Assembly: GCF_003308995.1 (NCBI RefSeq)
Contig: NZ_QFFJ01000002.1
Location: 2,852,001-2,916,000, forward strand
DNA length: 64,000 nucleotides
Direction of reading: 5' to 3'
DNA from: Chitinophaga flava
GTDB lineage: Bacteria > Bacteroidota > Bacteroidia > Chitinophagales > Chitinophagaceae
Program-made: the position numbers and the translations under genes
Part shown: piece by piece, positions 34,238-42,465 of the stretch
Layout of the letters: every line of letters begins with the position of its first letter
Numbering within the stretch: the first letter of the stretch is position 1
The notes under the pieces: generated by a model
Database searches by the model: none
What the model was told of the DNA's origin: nothing
The model's input: the letters and a program-made list of their open reading frames with translations, nothing else

Positions 34238-35456
34238 GCAGCTCTATTTTATGGGTGATCACTTTTTTGTCGGCAGGGGAATGGCTTAATGCAAGCGCTT
34301 TCTTGAGGGAAGCAATGGCTACTTTGTTATCTATACCCGCATATAATTCGCCCAGCAGCAGATGATACATATAATGATCATTCAGCTCCAGCTTGCGGGC
34401 TTCCTTGATAGCAGCCTCTTTGCCGTTGGCACGGGAGAGGGCATAGGTCCTGTTGAGTGCGGCTACAGGAGAATACTCCAGTGTCAGCAGATGGTTATAG
34501 AGTTGCAGGATGTTTTCCCACTTCTCAGGAGTGTTTGCTTTGATGGTATGCCAGTAGGCAATGCCTGCTTCGAGATGGTATTTGGTAATAGTATTTCCTT
34601 TGGATGCCAACCCGAGAAAGTATTCTCCCTGCCCGATCAGATCATCATCCCACAGGCTGGTGTCCTGGTCGTCATATAAAATGGTGTCACCGCTGGCATC
34701 GGTCCGCGCTTCAAAGCGTGAAGCCTGGAAGCTCATCAGGGAAAGCAGCGCATTCACGGAAGGTGCGTTGGTGCTCTCATTTTCTGTCAGCAGGAAAGTG
34801 AGGCGCATGGCTTCCAGACAAAGTTCTTTACGCAGCGAATGATCATGGCTCACTGAAAAATAACCTTCGTTAAACAACAGATACAAGGTCCGGAGTACAG
34901 CGTCCAGCCGGCCGGGGATCTCAGCTTCACCCGGAAAGGAAATGCTGATCTGTTCTTCCCTTAGCTTCTCCTTAGCCCGCAATAAACGTTTGTTGATAGT
35001 GTCTTTACTGGTCAGAAACGCGTCTGCTATTTCATCGATGCCAAAACCACACAATACACGCAATGCCATCCCTATCTGCGATTCCACTGAAATAGCAGGA
35101 TGGCATACAGCAAACATCATCTGAAGCTGACTGTCTTTGATGTTCTGAGCAGACAGATCTATGTCCGGTACTTCGCTGGTGGCGGCCCGGTTTAATTGTA
35201 TGGCTACCTTTTCCTGAAATACCGCCTGATGCTTCAGATGGTTCTTTGCCTTGTTTTTGGCAACCGTGTACAGCCATGCCGCCGGGTTTTCCGGCAAACC
35301 CTTGATACCCCAGGTTTCGGAGGCCGCCAAAAAAGTGTCACTGGCAATATCCTCGGCAATATCCAGATGTTCAAATCCCAGTAGTTTACACAATACAGCG
35401 GTGATCTTGCTGTATTCCGTCCTGAACAGATGGGGGAGCAGTTCTTTTTCTTCCAT
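34221..35456 (-). CDS. ECF42-type RNA polymerase sigma factor with C-terminal helical extension
   Basis: From ATG 35456 (411 residues). Region sigma2 ('LCKLLGFEHLDIAEDIASDT', 'WLYTVAKNKAKNHLKH') and sigma4 ('ALRVLCGFGIDEIADAFLTS', 'INKRLLRAKEKLRE') occupy residues 1 to about 175. A long C-terminal extension of TPR-like helices follows ('AGIAYWHTIKANTPEKWENI', 'SPVAALNRTYALSRANGKEA', 'YMYHLLLGELYAGIDNKVAI'). This architecture, together with a DGPF/YCII gene just upstream, is the known hallmark of the ECF42 group, which has no anti-sigma factor and relies on the C-terminal domain for control. The two genes are 60 bp apart on the same strand. Confidence 0.9.
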   Translation of the reverse strand: MEEKELLPHLFRTEYSKITAVLCKLLGFEHLDIAEDIASDTFLAASETWGIKGLPENPAAWLYTVAKNKAKNHLKHQAVFQEKVAIQLNRAATSEVPDIDLSAQNIKDSQLQMMFAVCHPAISVESQIGMALRVLCGFGIDEIADAFLTSKDTINKRLLRAKEKLREEQISISFPGEAEIPGRLDAVLRTLYLLFNEGYFSVSHDHSLRKELCLEAMRLTFLLTENESTNAPSVNALLSLMSFQASRFEARTDASGDTILYDDQDTSLWDDDLIGQGEYFLGLASKGNTITKYHLEAGIAYWHTIKANTPEKWENILQLYNHLLTLEYSPVAALNRTYALSRANGKEAAIKEARKLELNDHYMYHLLLGELYAGIDNKVAIASLKKALALSHSPADKKVITHKIELLRETA

Positions 35457-35516
35457 AACAGAAAAGCCTATGTAATACTGCAATATTACATAGGCTTGTT
35501 GATTTTAAGCAGATGA

Positions 35517-35858
35517 TTATAAAATACTGATTTCTCTTACTTCTACGTTACCACCCAGTTGCAGAATAGGGCATCCGCTGGCGAGTTCCACAGCTTCTTC
35601 CATGGAAGCAGCTTTCACCATGGTATAACCACCCAGCGCTTCTTTAATCTCTGTATAAGGACCGTCTGTTACTACGTTACCAGGTCTTAATACTTTACCA
35701 TTTGGTTCCAGTCGGTTTCCACGGTCTGCGAGTTTGTTCTGTGCGGCAATGCTGCCAATCCAGTCCATCCACAATTTAGTAGTGGCCTGCATTTCTTCCG
35801 GTGAACGTTTTGGCAGTTTAGCGTTGTCATTTCTGAATAAAAACAAAAAATTCTTCAT
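35517..35858 (-). CDS. DGPF/YCII-family protein
   Basis: A 113-residue single-domain protein of the YCII-related (DGPF) family, start 'MKNFLFLFRNDNAKLPKRSP'. The family signature is seen in 'VVTDGPYTEIKEALGGYTMV', and the C-terminal half shows 'AASMEEAVELASGCPILQLG'. DGPF genes are the regular partners and targets of ECF42 sigma factors, and one lies directly downstream. The biochemical activity is not known. A dimeric alpha-beta fold in the cytoplasm is expected. Confidence 0.9.
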   Translation of the reverse strand: MKNFLFLFRNDNAKLPKRSPEEMQATTKLWMDWIGSIAAQNKLADRGNRLEPNGKVLRPGNVVTDGPYTEIKEALGGYTMVKAASMEEAVELASGCPILQLGGNVEVREISIL

Positions 35859-35958
35859 GGCTTTAAAATTAAAAGGTTATATCCAGATAACAACTACATG
35901 CAACAGAATAAGACAGGTTTTGGAGAAAGTTTTAAAAATTTCTCCAAAAAACTGAAAA

Positions 35959-37317
35959 TCAGTGTTTTGAAGAATGTGTGAACTGCAGGGCTTCGCCATA
36001 CTGTTTGCGGATTTCCCTTGTCAGTATCCAATCTCTCAGCAAATCAAAATACCCGGGTGACTGGCGGCCCAATGCCACCGGGCCTTCCGGCGTATCTTTC
36101 ATTTCGATGATACCATGGTCTGCATGAGGGAAAATAACGAGGTCTATGTTTTTACGTGTTGCCAGATCTTTCTTCAAAGCGGCAATAGTGGCTTCATTGG
36201 GAGCTTCGGTGTCCTGGCCTGCAATCACCCATAACATCGGAACATTCACTTTTCGGAAGGCGGGCAGTGGATCGTAGTCCAGGGGGATGTCCACGGGGAA
36301 GATGGTTTTAATGGAGTCCAGTTGCTCCCTGCTGGCGTTAAGGATGATGCCGGTGTAATCGCCTTTCAGGTCCTTGTACCATTTCTCCTGGCGGTAGCGG
36401 GCTTTCAGGGCTGCGAGCTGTTCCTGGCCGCCAGTAAATTTTGTACGGAATACCTGGTCGGTTGCTTTTACCACTTCCATGGCCTGTGCTATCTCTTCTT
36501 TGCTGTAATGCTGCTGGTGTAAATCGTGCAGCACTTCCTGCCTGTTTTCTTCCCGGGGCGGTATCAGCAGGCTGTAGCTGGCGATGAGGAAATCTGTTTT
36601 TGTCAGTGAGGCGGTGAGCGGAACGATCCAGCCACCCTGACTTTCGCCCATCAGGCCCACGGGGAGGCCTTTTACAGCAGGCAGCTGCCGTACGGCCTTC
36701 ACGACTTCGGCCATATCGGCGGCCAGCAGCTCAAAGTTGGCGCTCAGCCGGCCGCTAGATTTACCGGTGCCTCTTTTATCATATACCAGTACGGCAATAT
36801 CACTCAAAGGCAACAGGTGCTGCAGGTAGTTGTAATATACAGCTGATTCCCCTCCTGAACCGAAATGTAATACCAGCACGGCACGTGGCTTATTGTTGGG
36901 AGGCAGGTGCAGCTCGCCGTAAAGGGTAGCCCCATGGCTGGTGAAATGTAAGGGTATAACTGGGAAGGATATACGTTTTCCGGTAGTGGTCTTTTCTTTT
37001 TCCCGCAGGGTGATTGTTCCGTCAGCGCAATTGCCGAAGCGGGCAAAAACATCCGGGTTTTTCGGGTTAGCCCATCCCGGCCCGGACTGATAGCTGCTGT
37101 CCGGCTGTCGGAACAGTCGGCCGCAAGTGCCGTCTGTACGGCGGTAGCGCAGGTCCGGCAGATAGGAGGGAGAGATGATCAGTTGGCTGCCATCACTCAT
37201 AGCATAAGCACCGCTTTTACAGAAGGAGAGGCTGTCGGCTTCCTGAGCCTGGGCCCGGCCGGATGGCAGCCAGCTGCTAAGGAAGGCCGCCAGTAAAGGT
37301 AGATAGTAAGTTTTCAT
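35959..37317 (-). CDS. Secreted alpha/beta-fold hydrolase
   Basis: A 452-residue protein with a signal peptide ('LLAAFLSSWLPSGRAQAQ'), an N-terminal beta-rich region of about 125 residues and an alpha/beta hydrolase domain. The nucleophile elbow is 'GLMGESQGGWIVPL' (Ser of GESQG, near residue 226), the oxyanion strand is 'AVLVLHFGSGG', the acidic residue probably lies in 'WVIAGQDTEAP' and the catalytic His in 'FPHADHGI'. The DPLPA..VNVPMLWV arrangement resembles peptidase/esterase-type hydrolases of the S9/BAAT group. The substrate is unknown. It ends 19 bp away from the GNAT gene upstream and may share its transcript. Confidence 0.85.
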   Translation of the reverse strand: MKTYYLPLLAAFLSSWLPSGRAQAQEADSLSFCKSGAYAMSDGSQLIISPSYLPDLRYRRTDGTCGRLFRQPDSSYQSGPGWANPKNPDVFARFGNCADGTITLREKEKTTTGKRISFPVIPLHFTSHGATLYGELHLPPNNKPRAVLVLHFGSGGESAVYYNYLQHLLPLSDIAVLVYDKRGTGKSSGRLSANFELLAADMAEVVKAVRQLPAVKGLPVGLMGESQGGWIVPLTASLTKTDFLIASYSLLIPPREENRQEVLHDLHQQHYSKEEIAQAMEVVKATDQVFRTKFTGGQEQLAALKARYRQEKWYKDLKGDYTGIILNASREQLDSIKTIFPVDIPLDYDPLPAFRKVNVPMLWVIAGQDTEAPNEATIAALKKDLATRKNIDLVIFPHADHGIIEMKDTPEGPVALGRQSPGYFDLLRDWILTREIRKQYGEALQFTHSSKH

Positions 37318-37335
37318 ATAGTGGAAAGATAACTG

Positions 37336-37842
37336 TTACAGTTTGATTTCAAAAGTACTAAAGCCTCCATTCCGGTAATGTGCTGGCAAGCCCTCCGGAT
37401 CTGGGATTTCTCTTACACCCATATAGGTGAACCCGCAGCTGACGTAGTAGTTGTTGAGCCGCTCATTACCACTGCCGGTGTCCAGCCGCAGATACTGGCG
37501 CTGATGTTGCCGCCCGTATGCCTTGGCCCACGCTACAATATGTTTCACAAACCCACGTCCATGATAATCCGGATGGGTGGCAATACGATGTATGTATAAC
37601 GATGGCTCTTCGTCTTTCTCTCCCCATATCAACGGATCATTAAAAGTAGTGGCAAACACACATGCAATCCGTCCGTCCACTACCAGTTTCCATTGTCTGT
37701 TTTCCGCAATCTCCTTTTCTACCATCGCCCGGTCAAAACCTTGCCATACCCGGATAAAGCGGGATGCCTGGAATTTGGTGCCTTCATCATAAAGATGAAA
37801 AATGTCGTCTATGTCTGTACTGTGGCTGTTTAATATTTCCAT
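37336..37842 (-). CDS. GNAT-family N-acetyltransferase
   Basis: A 168-residue acetyltransferase. The acetyl-CoA-binding motif A is visible in 'YIHRIATHPDYHGRGFVKHI' (HxxGxG-type Q/RxxGxG variant) and motif B in 'RLDTGSGNERLNNYYVSCGF', ending in 'YMGVREI'. It is divergent from a MocR/GntR-aminotransferase regulator with 89 bp between start codons, the typical layout for a target of such a regulator. Its acceptor substrate is unknown. Confidence 0.88.
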   Translation of the reverse strand: MEILNSHSTDIDDIFHLYDEGTKFQASRFIRVWQGFDRAMVEKEIAENRQWKLVVDGRIACVFATTFNDPLIWGEKDEEPSLYIHRIATHPDYHGRGFVKHIVAWAKAYGRQHQRQYLRLDTGSGNERLNNYYVSCGFTYMGVREIPDPEGLPAHYRNGGFSTFEIKL

Positions 37843-37860
37843 TGAGATTTCTTTTTATCA

Positions 37861-37933
37861 CTGTTTCCTCAAAATTATTTACTTTCAGGAAACTGTAACA
37901 GATACAGAAATTGAATATTTTAGTGTAACAGAT
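37861..37933. promoter_or_regulatory. Candidate MocR operator with repeats
   Basis: TGTAACAGAT occurs at 37894-37903 and again exactly 30 bp later at 37924-37933, the second copy reaching into the start codon of the MocR-type gene. CTGTTTCCT at 37861-37869 is a near-perfect inverted copy of AGGAAACTG at 37888-37896. Direct repeats a few helical turns apart are known for MocR-type regulators such as PdxR. The site lies between the divergent GNAT and MocR-type genes. Confidence 0.5.
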
Positions 37934-39356
37934 GAAAGACTTTCAATACATCGATATCGCCAACAGGATAGAAACCCTGATTAACAATGATACTTACCCG
38001 TTGGGGGAGAAGCTGCCCTCATTGCGTGTGGTAAGCGATCATTTTAAAGTCAGCGTAGGTACTGCTTTAAAAGCCTATGCTTTGCTGACTGACAAAGGGC
38101 TGTTATCTGCCCGTGAGAAATCGGGTTATGTGGCCCTGCGTAAATCAGGTGCTCATGGACATCTCCCCGAAGCAGCCACCACAGCGCCTGCCGTCAGAGA
38201 GGTAAACGTCAGCCGTATCATCAGCAAAATGCCGGTAGATGCGGGACCATATCCGCCGGGGTTTATCTCTTTCTTCAACGCTTCGCTGGAAACACATATG
38301 ATCCCGTTCAATGCCATCCGGCGCAGCCTGCAGAAAGCTTCCCGCGACCTTACCGGTCAGCACCTGCAATATGAATCTACTTATGGGAACCAGACTTTAC
38401 GGGAACAGATAGCGCGGCTTTCCTTTTATTGGAATGGCGCCCTTGCTGCAGAGGATGTACTGGTGACCAATGGCGCCCTGGAGGGGCTGTGCCTGAGCCT
38501 GAGGGCCGTTACCCGGCCGGGTGATACGGTAGTGGTGGAATCGCCCTGTTATTACGGTATTCTGCAATGCCTCGAACAACTGGAGCTGAAAGTGATAGAG
38601 CTGCCTTGTGATTCGGAAGAAGGAATCAACCTGCAACAGCTGGAAGAAATTGTAGCACAATATGACATCGCTGCCTGCCTGTTTACGTCCAACTTCAACA
38701 ACCCCAACGGTGTGGTGCTGTCTGATGAAAAAAAACGATGGATCGCAAACTTTGCCTGGAAGCAGCAACTGCCCGTTATTGAAGATGATGTGTACGGCGA
38801 ATTGTATTTCGGCGCTACAAGGCCTACCACCATCAAAACCTATGATAAACATGGCTGGGTACTGTTCTGTGCCTCTTTTTCAAAAACGGTGGCATCCGGC
38901 TATCGTATAGGCTGGTGTGCACCGGGGCGGTTTATGGAGAAGGTGGCGCAGTTAAAAGCCACTACCAATGTGGCTACTGCTTCGGTATTACAACTGTCAT
39001 TGGTAGATCTCCTTACCAGCGGCACCTATCAGCGGCATCTGCGGAAACTGCGGCCCCTGGTGCATCGGCAGGTATTGCTTACCACCCAGTGTATTGAGCA
39101 ACATTTCCCGGAAGGTACCCGTATCAGTCATCCTGATGGAGGTATGGTATTATGGGTGGAACTGGACAAACGGATAGACGCTCTTAAGTTGCAGAAGATG
39201 GCACTGGACAGTCAGATTAATATCGCGCCGGGGCCATTATTCTCCAGTACCGGCGGCTTCCGTAACTATATCCGCATCAGCTGTAATAAAAACTGGAATA
39301 AAAATATAGAGCAGGCTATCCGTAAACTGGGTCGTCTCATCAAAACAATGATATAA
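37932..39356 (+). CDS. MocR-type regulator (GntR helix-turn-helix fused to aminotransferase domain)
   Basis: A 474-residue protein with an N-terminal GntR winged helix (about 1-75, 'LGEKLPSLRVVSDHFKVSVG') and a fold-type I aminotransferase domain (about 100-470). PLP-binding features are 'NPNGVVLSDEKKRWIANFAW', 'VIEDDVYGELYF' and the Schiff-base Lys in 'FCASFSKTVASGYRIGW'. MocR-type proteins sense an amino acid, GABA or vitamin B6 through PLP and control a neighbouring gene. The divergent GNAT gene is the obvious candidate target. Confidence 0.92.
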   Translation: MKDFQYIDIANRIETLINNDTYPLGEKLPSLRVVSDHFKVSVGTALKAYALLTDKGLLSAREKSGYVALRKSGAHGHLPEAATTAPAVREVNVSRIISKMPVDAGPYPPGFISFFNASLETHMIPFNAIRRSLQKASRDLTGQHLQYESTYGNQTLREQIARLSFYWNGALAAEDVLVTNGALEGLCLSLRAVTRPGDTVVVESPCYYGILQCLEQLELKVIELPCDSEEGINLQQLEEIVAQYDIAACLFTSNFNNPNGVVLSDEKKRWIANFAWKQQLPVIEDDVYGELYFGATRPTTIKTYDKHGWVLFCASFSKTVASGYRIGWCAPGRFMEKVAQLKATTNVATASVLQLSLVDLLTSGTYQRHLRKLRPLVHRQVLLTTQCIEQHFPEGTRISHPDGGMVLWVELDKRIDALKLQKMALDSQINIAPGPLFSSTGGFRNYIRISCNKNWNKNIEQAIRKLGRLIKTMI

Positions 39357-39422
39357 AGAATACCCGCCCGCTATAAAAAATGGCGGTAGTCTGATCGGCG
39401 TATATGCCAGACCGTAGTCTGG

Positions 39423-39950
39423 TTATTGCTCTGGCTCGAAGTCGAGCGATACAGAGTTCATGCAGAATCTTTTGTGTGTCGGTGGAGGTCCATCGTCGAA
39501 GATATGCCCCAGGTGCGACTCACAGCGTCCACACATTACTTCAGTCCGGTGCATGCCATGGGAGTTGTCTTCCCGGTAAATAACACTGCCGGGACGGATA
39601 GCTTCAAAGAAGCTGGGCCATCCGCAGCTGCTGGCAAATTTGGCATCAGAACGGAAAAGGGCATTACCACATACGGCGCAGTAATAAGTCCCCTTCACAT
39701 CACTATCCCAGTATTTACCGGAGAAAGGCCGTTCAGTAGCCTGTTCCCTGGCCACGGCGTATAACTCCGGTGGCAGGACTTTCTTCCATTCAGCATTGCT
39801 GACATGCAGTTTCTCGGTGTCTGTACGGGAATAGTATGGATTGGCGGATGCGGCGGTATTCATAGTCTGCGTTTTTTTCTGCTGACTCTGACAAGCAGAG
39901 CCGGTTATCAATATAGCCGATAAAGCTAATATAAAAGATACTGCTTTCAT
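39423..39950 (-). CDS. msrB: Peptide-methionine (R)-S-oxide reductase, lipoprotein form
   Basis: From ATG 39950 (175 residues). A lipoprotein signal with 'LILITGSAC'-like lipobox (ILITGSAC) precedes the SelR/MsrB domain. Zinc-binding CxxC pairs are 'YYCAVCGNALF' and 'VMCGRCESHLGHIFDDGP', and the catalytic Cys is in 'KRFCMNSVSLDF'. 'SSCGWPSFFEAI' is also typical. It reduces methionine-R-sulfoxide in proteins; the lipid anchor places it outside the cytoplasm, probably in the periplasm. A longer in-frame start at 40007 would give an unusual N-terminus and was not chosen. Confidence 0.93.
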   Translation of the reverse strand: MKAVSFILALSAILITGSACQSQQKKTQTMNTAASANPYYSRTDTEKLHVSNAEWKKVLPPELYAVAREQATERPFSGKYWDSDVKGTYYCAVCGNALFRSDAKFASSCGWPSFFEAIRPGSVIYREDNSHGMHRTEVMCGRCESHLGHIFDDGPPPTHKRFCMNSVSLDFEPEQ

Positions 39951-40159
39951 AACTATAACTATGATAGATCTGATGATCCATGATGCTCCTGATGAGCGTT
40001 TGATCAATGCGAATATAAAAAATTCGCCCTGGTTTTGTAACGATTTACTTGTAATAATAATGTTATTTAACGTAATTAATTAAGCATTAAAATAAATAAA
40101 ATAAAAAAATATATGATCTTCACTTATCAGGAAGATTTGCATTATCATACCCATCACAG

Positions 40160-40179
40160 TTCAAGATTGCTTCAAATTT
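40160..40179 (+). promoter_or_regulatory. Candidate response-regulator site upstream of the OmpR-type gene
   Basis: TTCAAGATTGCTTCAAATTT contains two TTCAA half-sites exactly 11 bp apart, the spacing usual for OmpR-family dimers. It matches the site at 42383-42400 in 16 of the first 18 positions. It lies 103 bp upstream of the regulator's ATG, suggesting autoregulation. Confidence 0.6.
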
Positions 40180-40281
40180 CTACCATAAATTAGCACTTTA
40201 TCAATATTTTAAAACCATGCTGATCTTCGCACATCAGGAGCATCAGCATACATCAAAAGAACAACTTTCGGTATCACAGTT

Positions 40282-40965
40282 ATGAAGGTGTTAGTTGTAG
40301 AAGATAATAAGGAAATAGCCAGCAGTATTCACGATTTTCTGGTAAGGGAAGGATATATCTGTGAGCTGGCATATTGTTTTGATGAGGCACAGGAGAAATT
40401 ACTGCTGTATTCTTACGATTGTGTATTGCTGGATATTATGCTGCCCGATGGTAATGGGCTGGAGCTGCTGAAATTCATGAAAGAAAAGGGTATTCAGAGC
40501 GGCGTACTTATTATTTCGGCCAAAGATGCCATGGATGATAAGATCCGCGGCCTGGAAGGTGGGGGAGACGACTATATCACCAAACCATTTCACCTGCCAG
40601 AACTGCATGCCCGTCTCAGGGCTATCTATCGCCGTAAACAGCTGTCAGGCAGTAACATCGTCACTTTCAATGAGATCACGCTGAACACCGATACGCTGGA
40701 GGCAACCGTGCACGGCAGTCTGCTGGACATCACCCGCAAAGAGTTTGACCTGCTGTTGTATCTGGTGGTCAACAAAAACAGGGTCCTGTCCCGGCAGTCC
40801 ATCGCCACGCATCTCTGGGGCGACTATACCGATAATTTGGCTAATTTTGACTTCGTATATCAGCATATTAAGAATCTTCGCAAGAAAATAAGCGCAGCGA
40901 ACGGAGCAGATTATATAGATACGGTATACGGCCTTGGTTATAAATTTAATTCTTCCAAAACATGA
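40282..40965 (+). CDS. OmpR-family response regulator
   Basis: A 227-residue regulator with receiver domain ('VLVVEDNKEIASSIHDFLVR', phospho-acceptor Asp in 'CVLLDIMLPDGNGLELL', Lys in 'DDYITKPFHLPEL') and a winged-helix domain ('LDITRKEFDLLLYLVVNKNR', 'VYQHIKNLRKKISAANGADY', 'IDTVYGLGYKF'). It overlaps the kinase gene by 4 bp. The repeats upstream of it and of the efflux operon are its probable binding sites. Confidence 0.94.
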   Translation: MKVLVVEDNKEIASSIHDFLVREGYICELAYCFDEAQEKLLLYSYDCVLLDIMLPDGNGLELLKFMKEKGIQSGVLIISAKDAMDDKIRGLEGGGDDYITKPFHLPELHARLRAIYRRKQLSGSNIVTFNEITLNTDTLEATVHGSLLDITRKEFDLLLYLVVNKNRVLSRQSIATHLWGDYTDNLANFDFVYQHIKNLRKKISAANGADYIDTVYGLGYKFNSSKT

Positions 40966-42272
40966 AGCTGGTCGATAAGTTCACCTTGTGGTTTATCAGT
41001 GTGATCGTGATTACAACGCCTATCACTTCCTATATTTGTTTGAATAATATAGAGAAGAAGATTGATGATGTGGAAATAGCGCGGTTGAAAGCAGTGAACG
41101 AACATACTGCCGCCCGGTTGGGAAATGGCGTTGCACCCGGTCAGTTGAGGGATACCTCCCCAACCGTGGTAACACAGCTGGCAGCGCTACCCAATGATAG
41201 TGTGCTCATCAGAAAAGACCCCGACCCGGATGGTAACCGCCACAGCCTTGAAAGCAGGCTTACGGTCAACTCCTATTATACCGTCAACGGTAAACATTAC
41301 GAGGTTTCCTCTTCCAATTATATTCCGGCTTCCCGTCAGATACTCAACGCCATTCTGGATACTGTGGCCTGGAAACTGCTGCTGATCGTCCTTTGTGTAG
41401 GTCTCTCCGCCCGTTTTCTGTCACAGCATATTCTGCATACGCTGCGGCAGACCATGAAAAAAATCCACGGCTTCGACCTGAAAAAGAAAATTGCCTTCCC
41501 GGAAACCAATACAGTGGAGTTCAAAGAACTCAACACGTTCCTGAAGAAAATGACAGACAAGGCCGTAGATGAATATACCGCTGTAAAGGAATTCAGTGAA
41601 AATGCCTCCCATGAGCTGCAAACACCACTGGCGGTGTTGAGGGGCAAGCTGGAACTACTCAGCGAATCAGATATTGATGAAGGTCAGGCAGCGCTGATAG
41701 CCGATATGCATCATGCTGTGGAGAAACTTTCCAAAATCAACCGCTCACTGATATTGTTGTCCAAGCTGGAAAATAATGAGTTTGTAGTTTCAGAGCATAT
41801 CAAATTCTGCCGCGTGGCAAGAGATGTATTAGCTGCCTACGAAGACCGCCTGGAAATGAAGAACATTCAGGTGAAGCGGGATTTGGATAAAAACATCCTG
41901 CTGAAAATACATCCTGTACTGGCGGATATGCTCATGAATAATCTCCTGGGCAACGCTATCCGGCATAATATACAGGACGGTACCATCGAGCTCATTCTCA
42001 CTCATAAAAAGCTGGTGATTAAAAATACGGGCTTGCCGCCGGAAACCCCGCCGGAAGAGCTGTTCGAACGTTTCCGTAAAAGCAACCAATGCAGCGAAAG
42101 CGTAGGGCTGGGGCTGGCTATCGTCAAACAGATCTGTGAGGTCTGCGACTTCCGCGTGTCCTACCACTACAAAGCGCCGTTACATATTCTACAGGTAGAT
42201 TTCTGTCCGGATAGTGTGATCAATGAAGCGGCACAAGATAAATTTGAAGCGGCCGAAATGCAATCCGCATAA
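40962..42272 (+). CDS. Sensor histidine kinase
   Basis: A 436-residue membrane kinase with two membrane helices (about 9-28 and 128-148) flanking a periplasmic domain of about 100 residues. A HAMP-like linker, the H-box 'EFSENASHELQTPLAVLRGK' (near residue 214) and a HATPase_c domain with 'LMNNLLGNAIRHNIQDGTIE' and 'RKSNQCSESVGLGLAIVKQI' follow. The G1 box is reduced ('LVIKNTGLPPETP' in place of DxGxG), which occurs in this Bacteroidota group. It forms a pair with the OmpR-type regulator and is followed by a strong terminator. Confidence 0.92.
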   Translation: MKLVDKFTLWFISVIVITTPITSYICLNNIEKKIDDVEIARLKAVNEHTAARLGNGVAPGQLRDTSPTVVTQLAALPNDSVLIRKDPDPDGNRHSLESRLTVNSYYTVNGKHYEVSSSNYIPASRQILNAILDTVAWKLLLIVLCVGLSARFLSQHILHTLRQTMKKIHGFDLKKKIAFPETNTVEFKELNTFLKKMTDKAVDEYTAVKEFSENASHELQTPLAVLRGKLELLSESDIDEGQAALIADMHHAVEKLSKINRSLILLSKLENNEFVVSEHIKFCRVARDVLAAYEDRLEMKNIQVKRDLDKNILLKIHPVLADMLMNNLLGNAIRHNIQDGTIELILTHKKLVIKNTGLPPETPPEELFERFRKSNQCSESVGLGLAIVKQICEVCDFRVSYHYKAPLHILQVDFCPDSVINEAAQDKFEAAEMQSA

Positions 42273-42319
42273 AAATATTCACTGGCCACCATATTTGTAG
42301 ATGGTCTGAAAGTTAGTAC

Positions 42320-42346
42320 AGGAGGGGCTTTTAACGGGCCCCTCCT
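42320..42346 (+). terminator. Strong intrinsic terminator after the two-component genes
   Basis: AGGAGGGGC at 42320-42328 pairs with GCCCCTCCT at 42338-42346 around a 9-nt loop and is followed by TTCTTTTTTT. It separates the regulator/kinase transcript from the efflux operon, which therefore needs its own promoter. Confidence 0.9.
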
Positions 42347-42382
42347 TTCTTTTTTTGCTTTTTGGTAACAAAAGTTGACTAC

Positions 42383-42401
42383 TTCAAAATTGCTTCAAAA
42401 T
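42383..42401 (+). promoter_or_regulatory. Candidate response-regulator site upstream of the efflux operon
   Basis: TTCAAAATTGCTTCAAAAT has TTCAA half-sites at 42383 and 42394, 11 bp apart, as in the site at 40160-40179. It lies between the terminator and the tolC-like start codon (65 bp upstream of ATG 42466). Confidence 0.6.
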
Positions 42402-42465
42402 GATGGAGTCATTTTGTATCCGGAATATCAACTTTAGTTATACCATGCTGCAAAATTCTCCCTAC

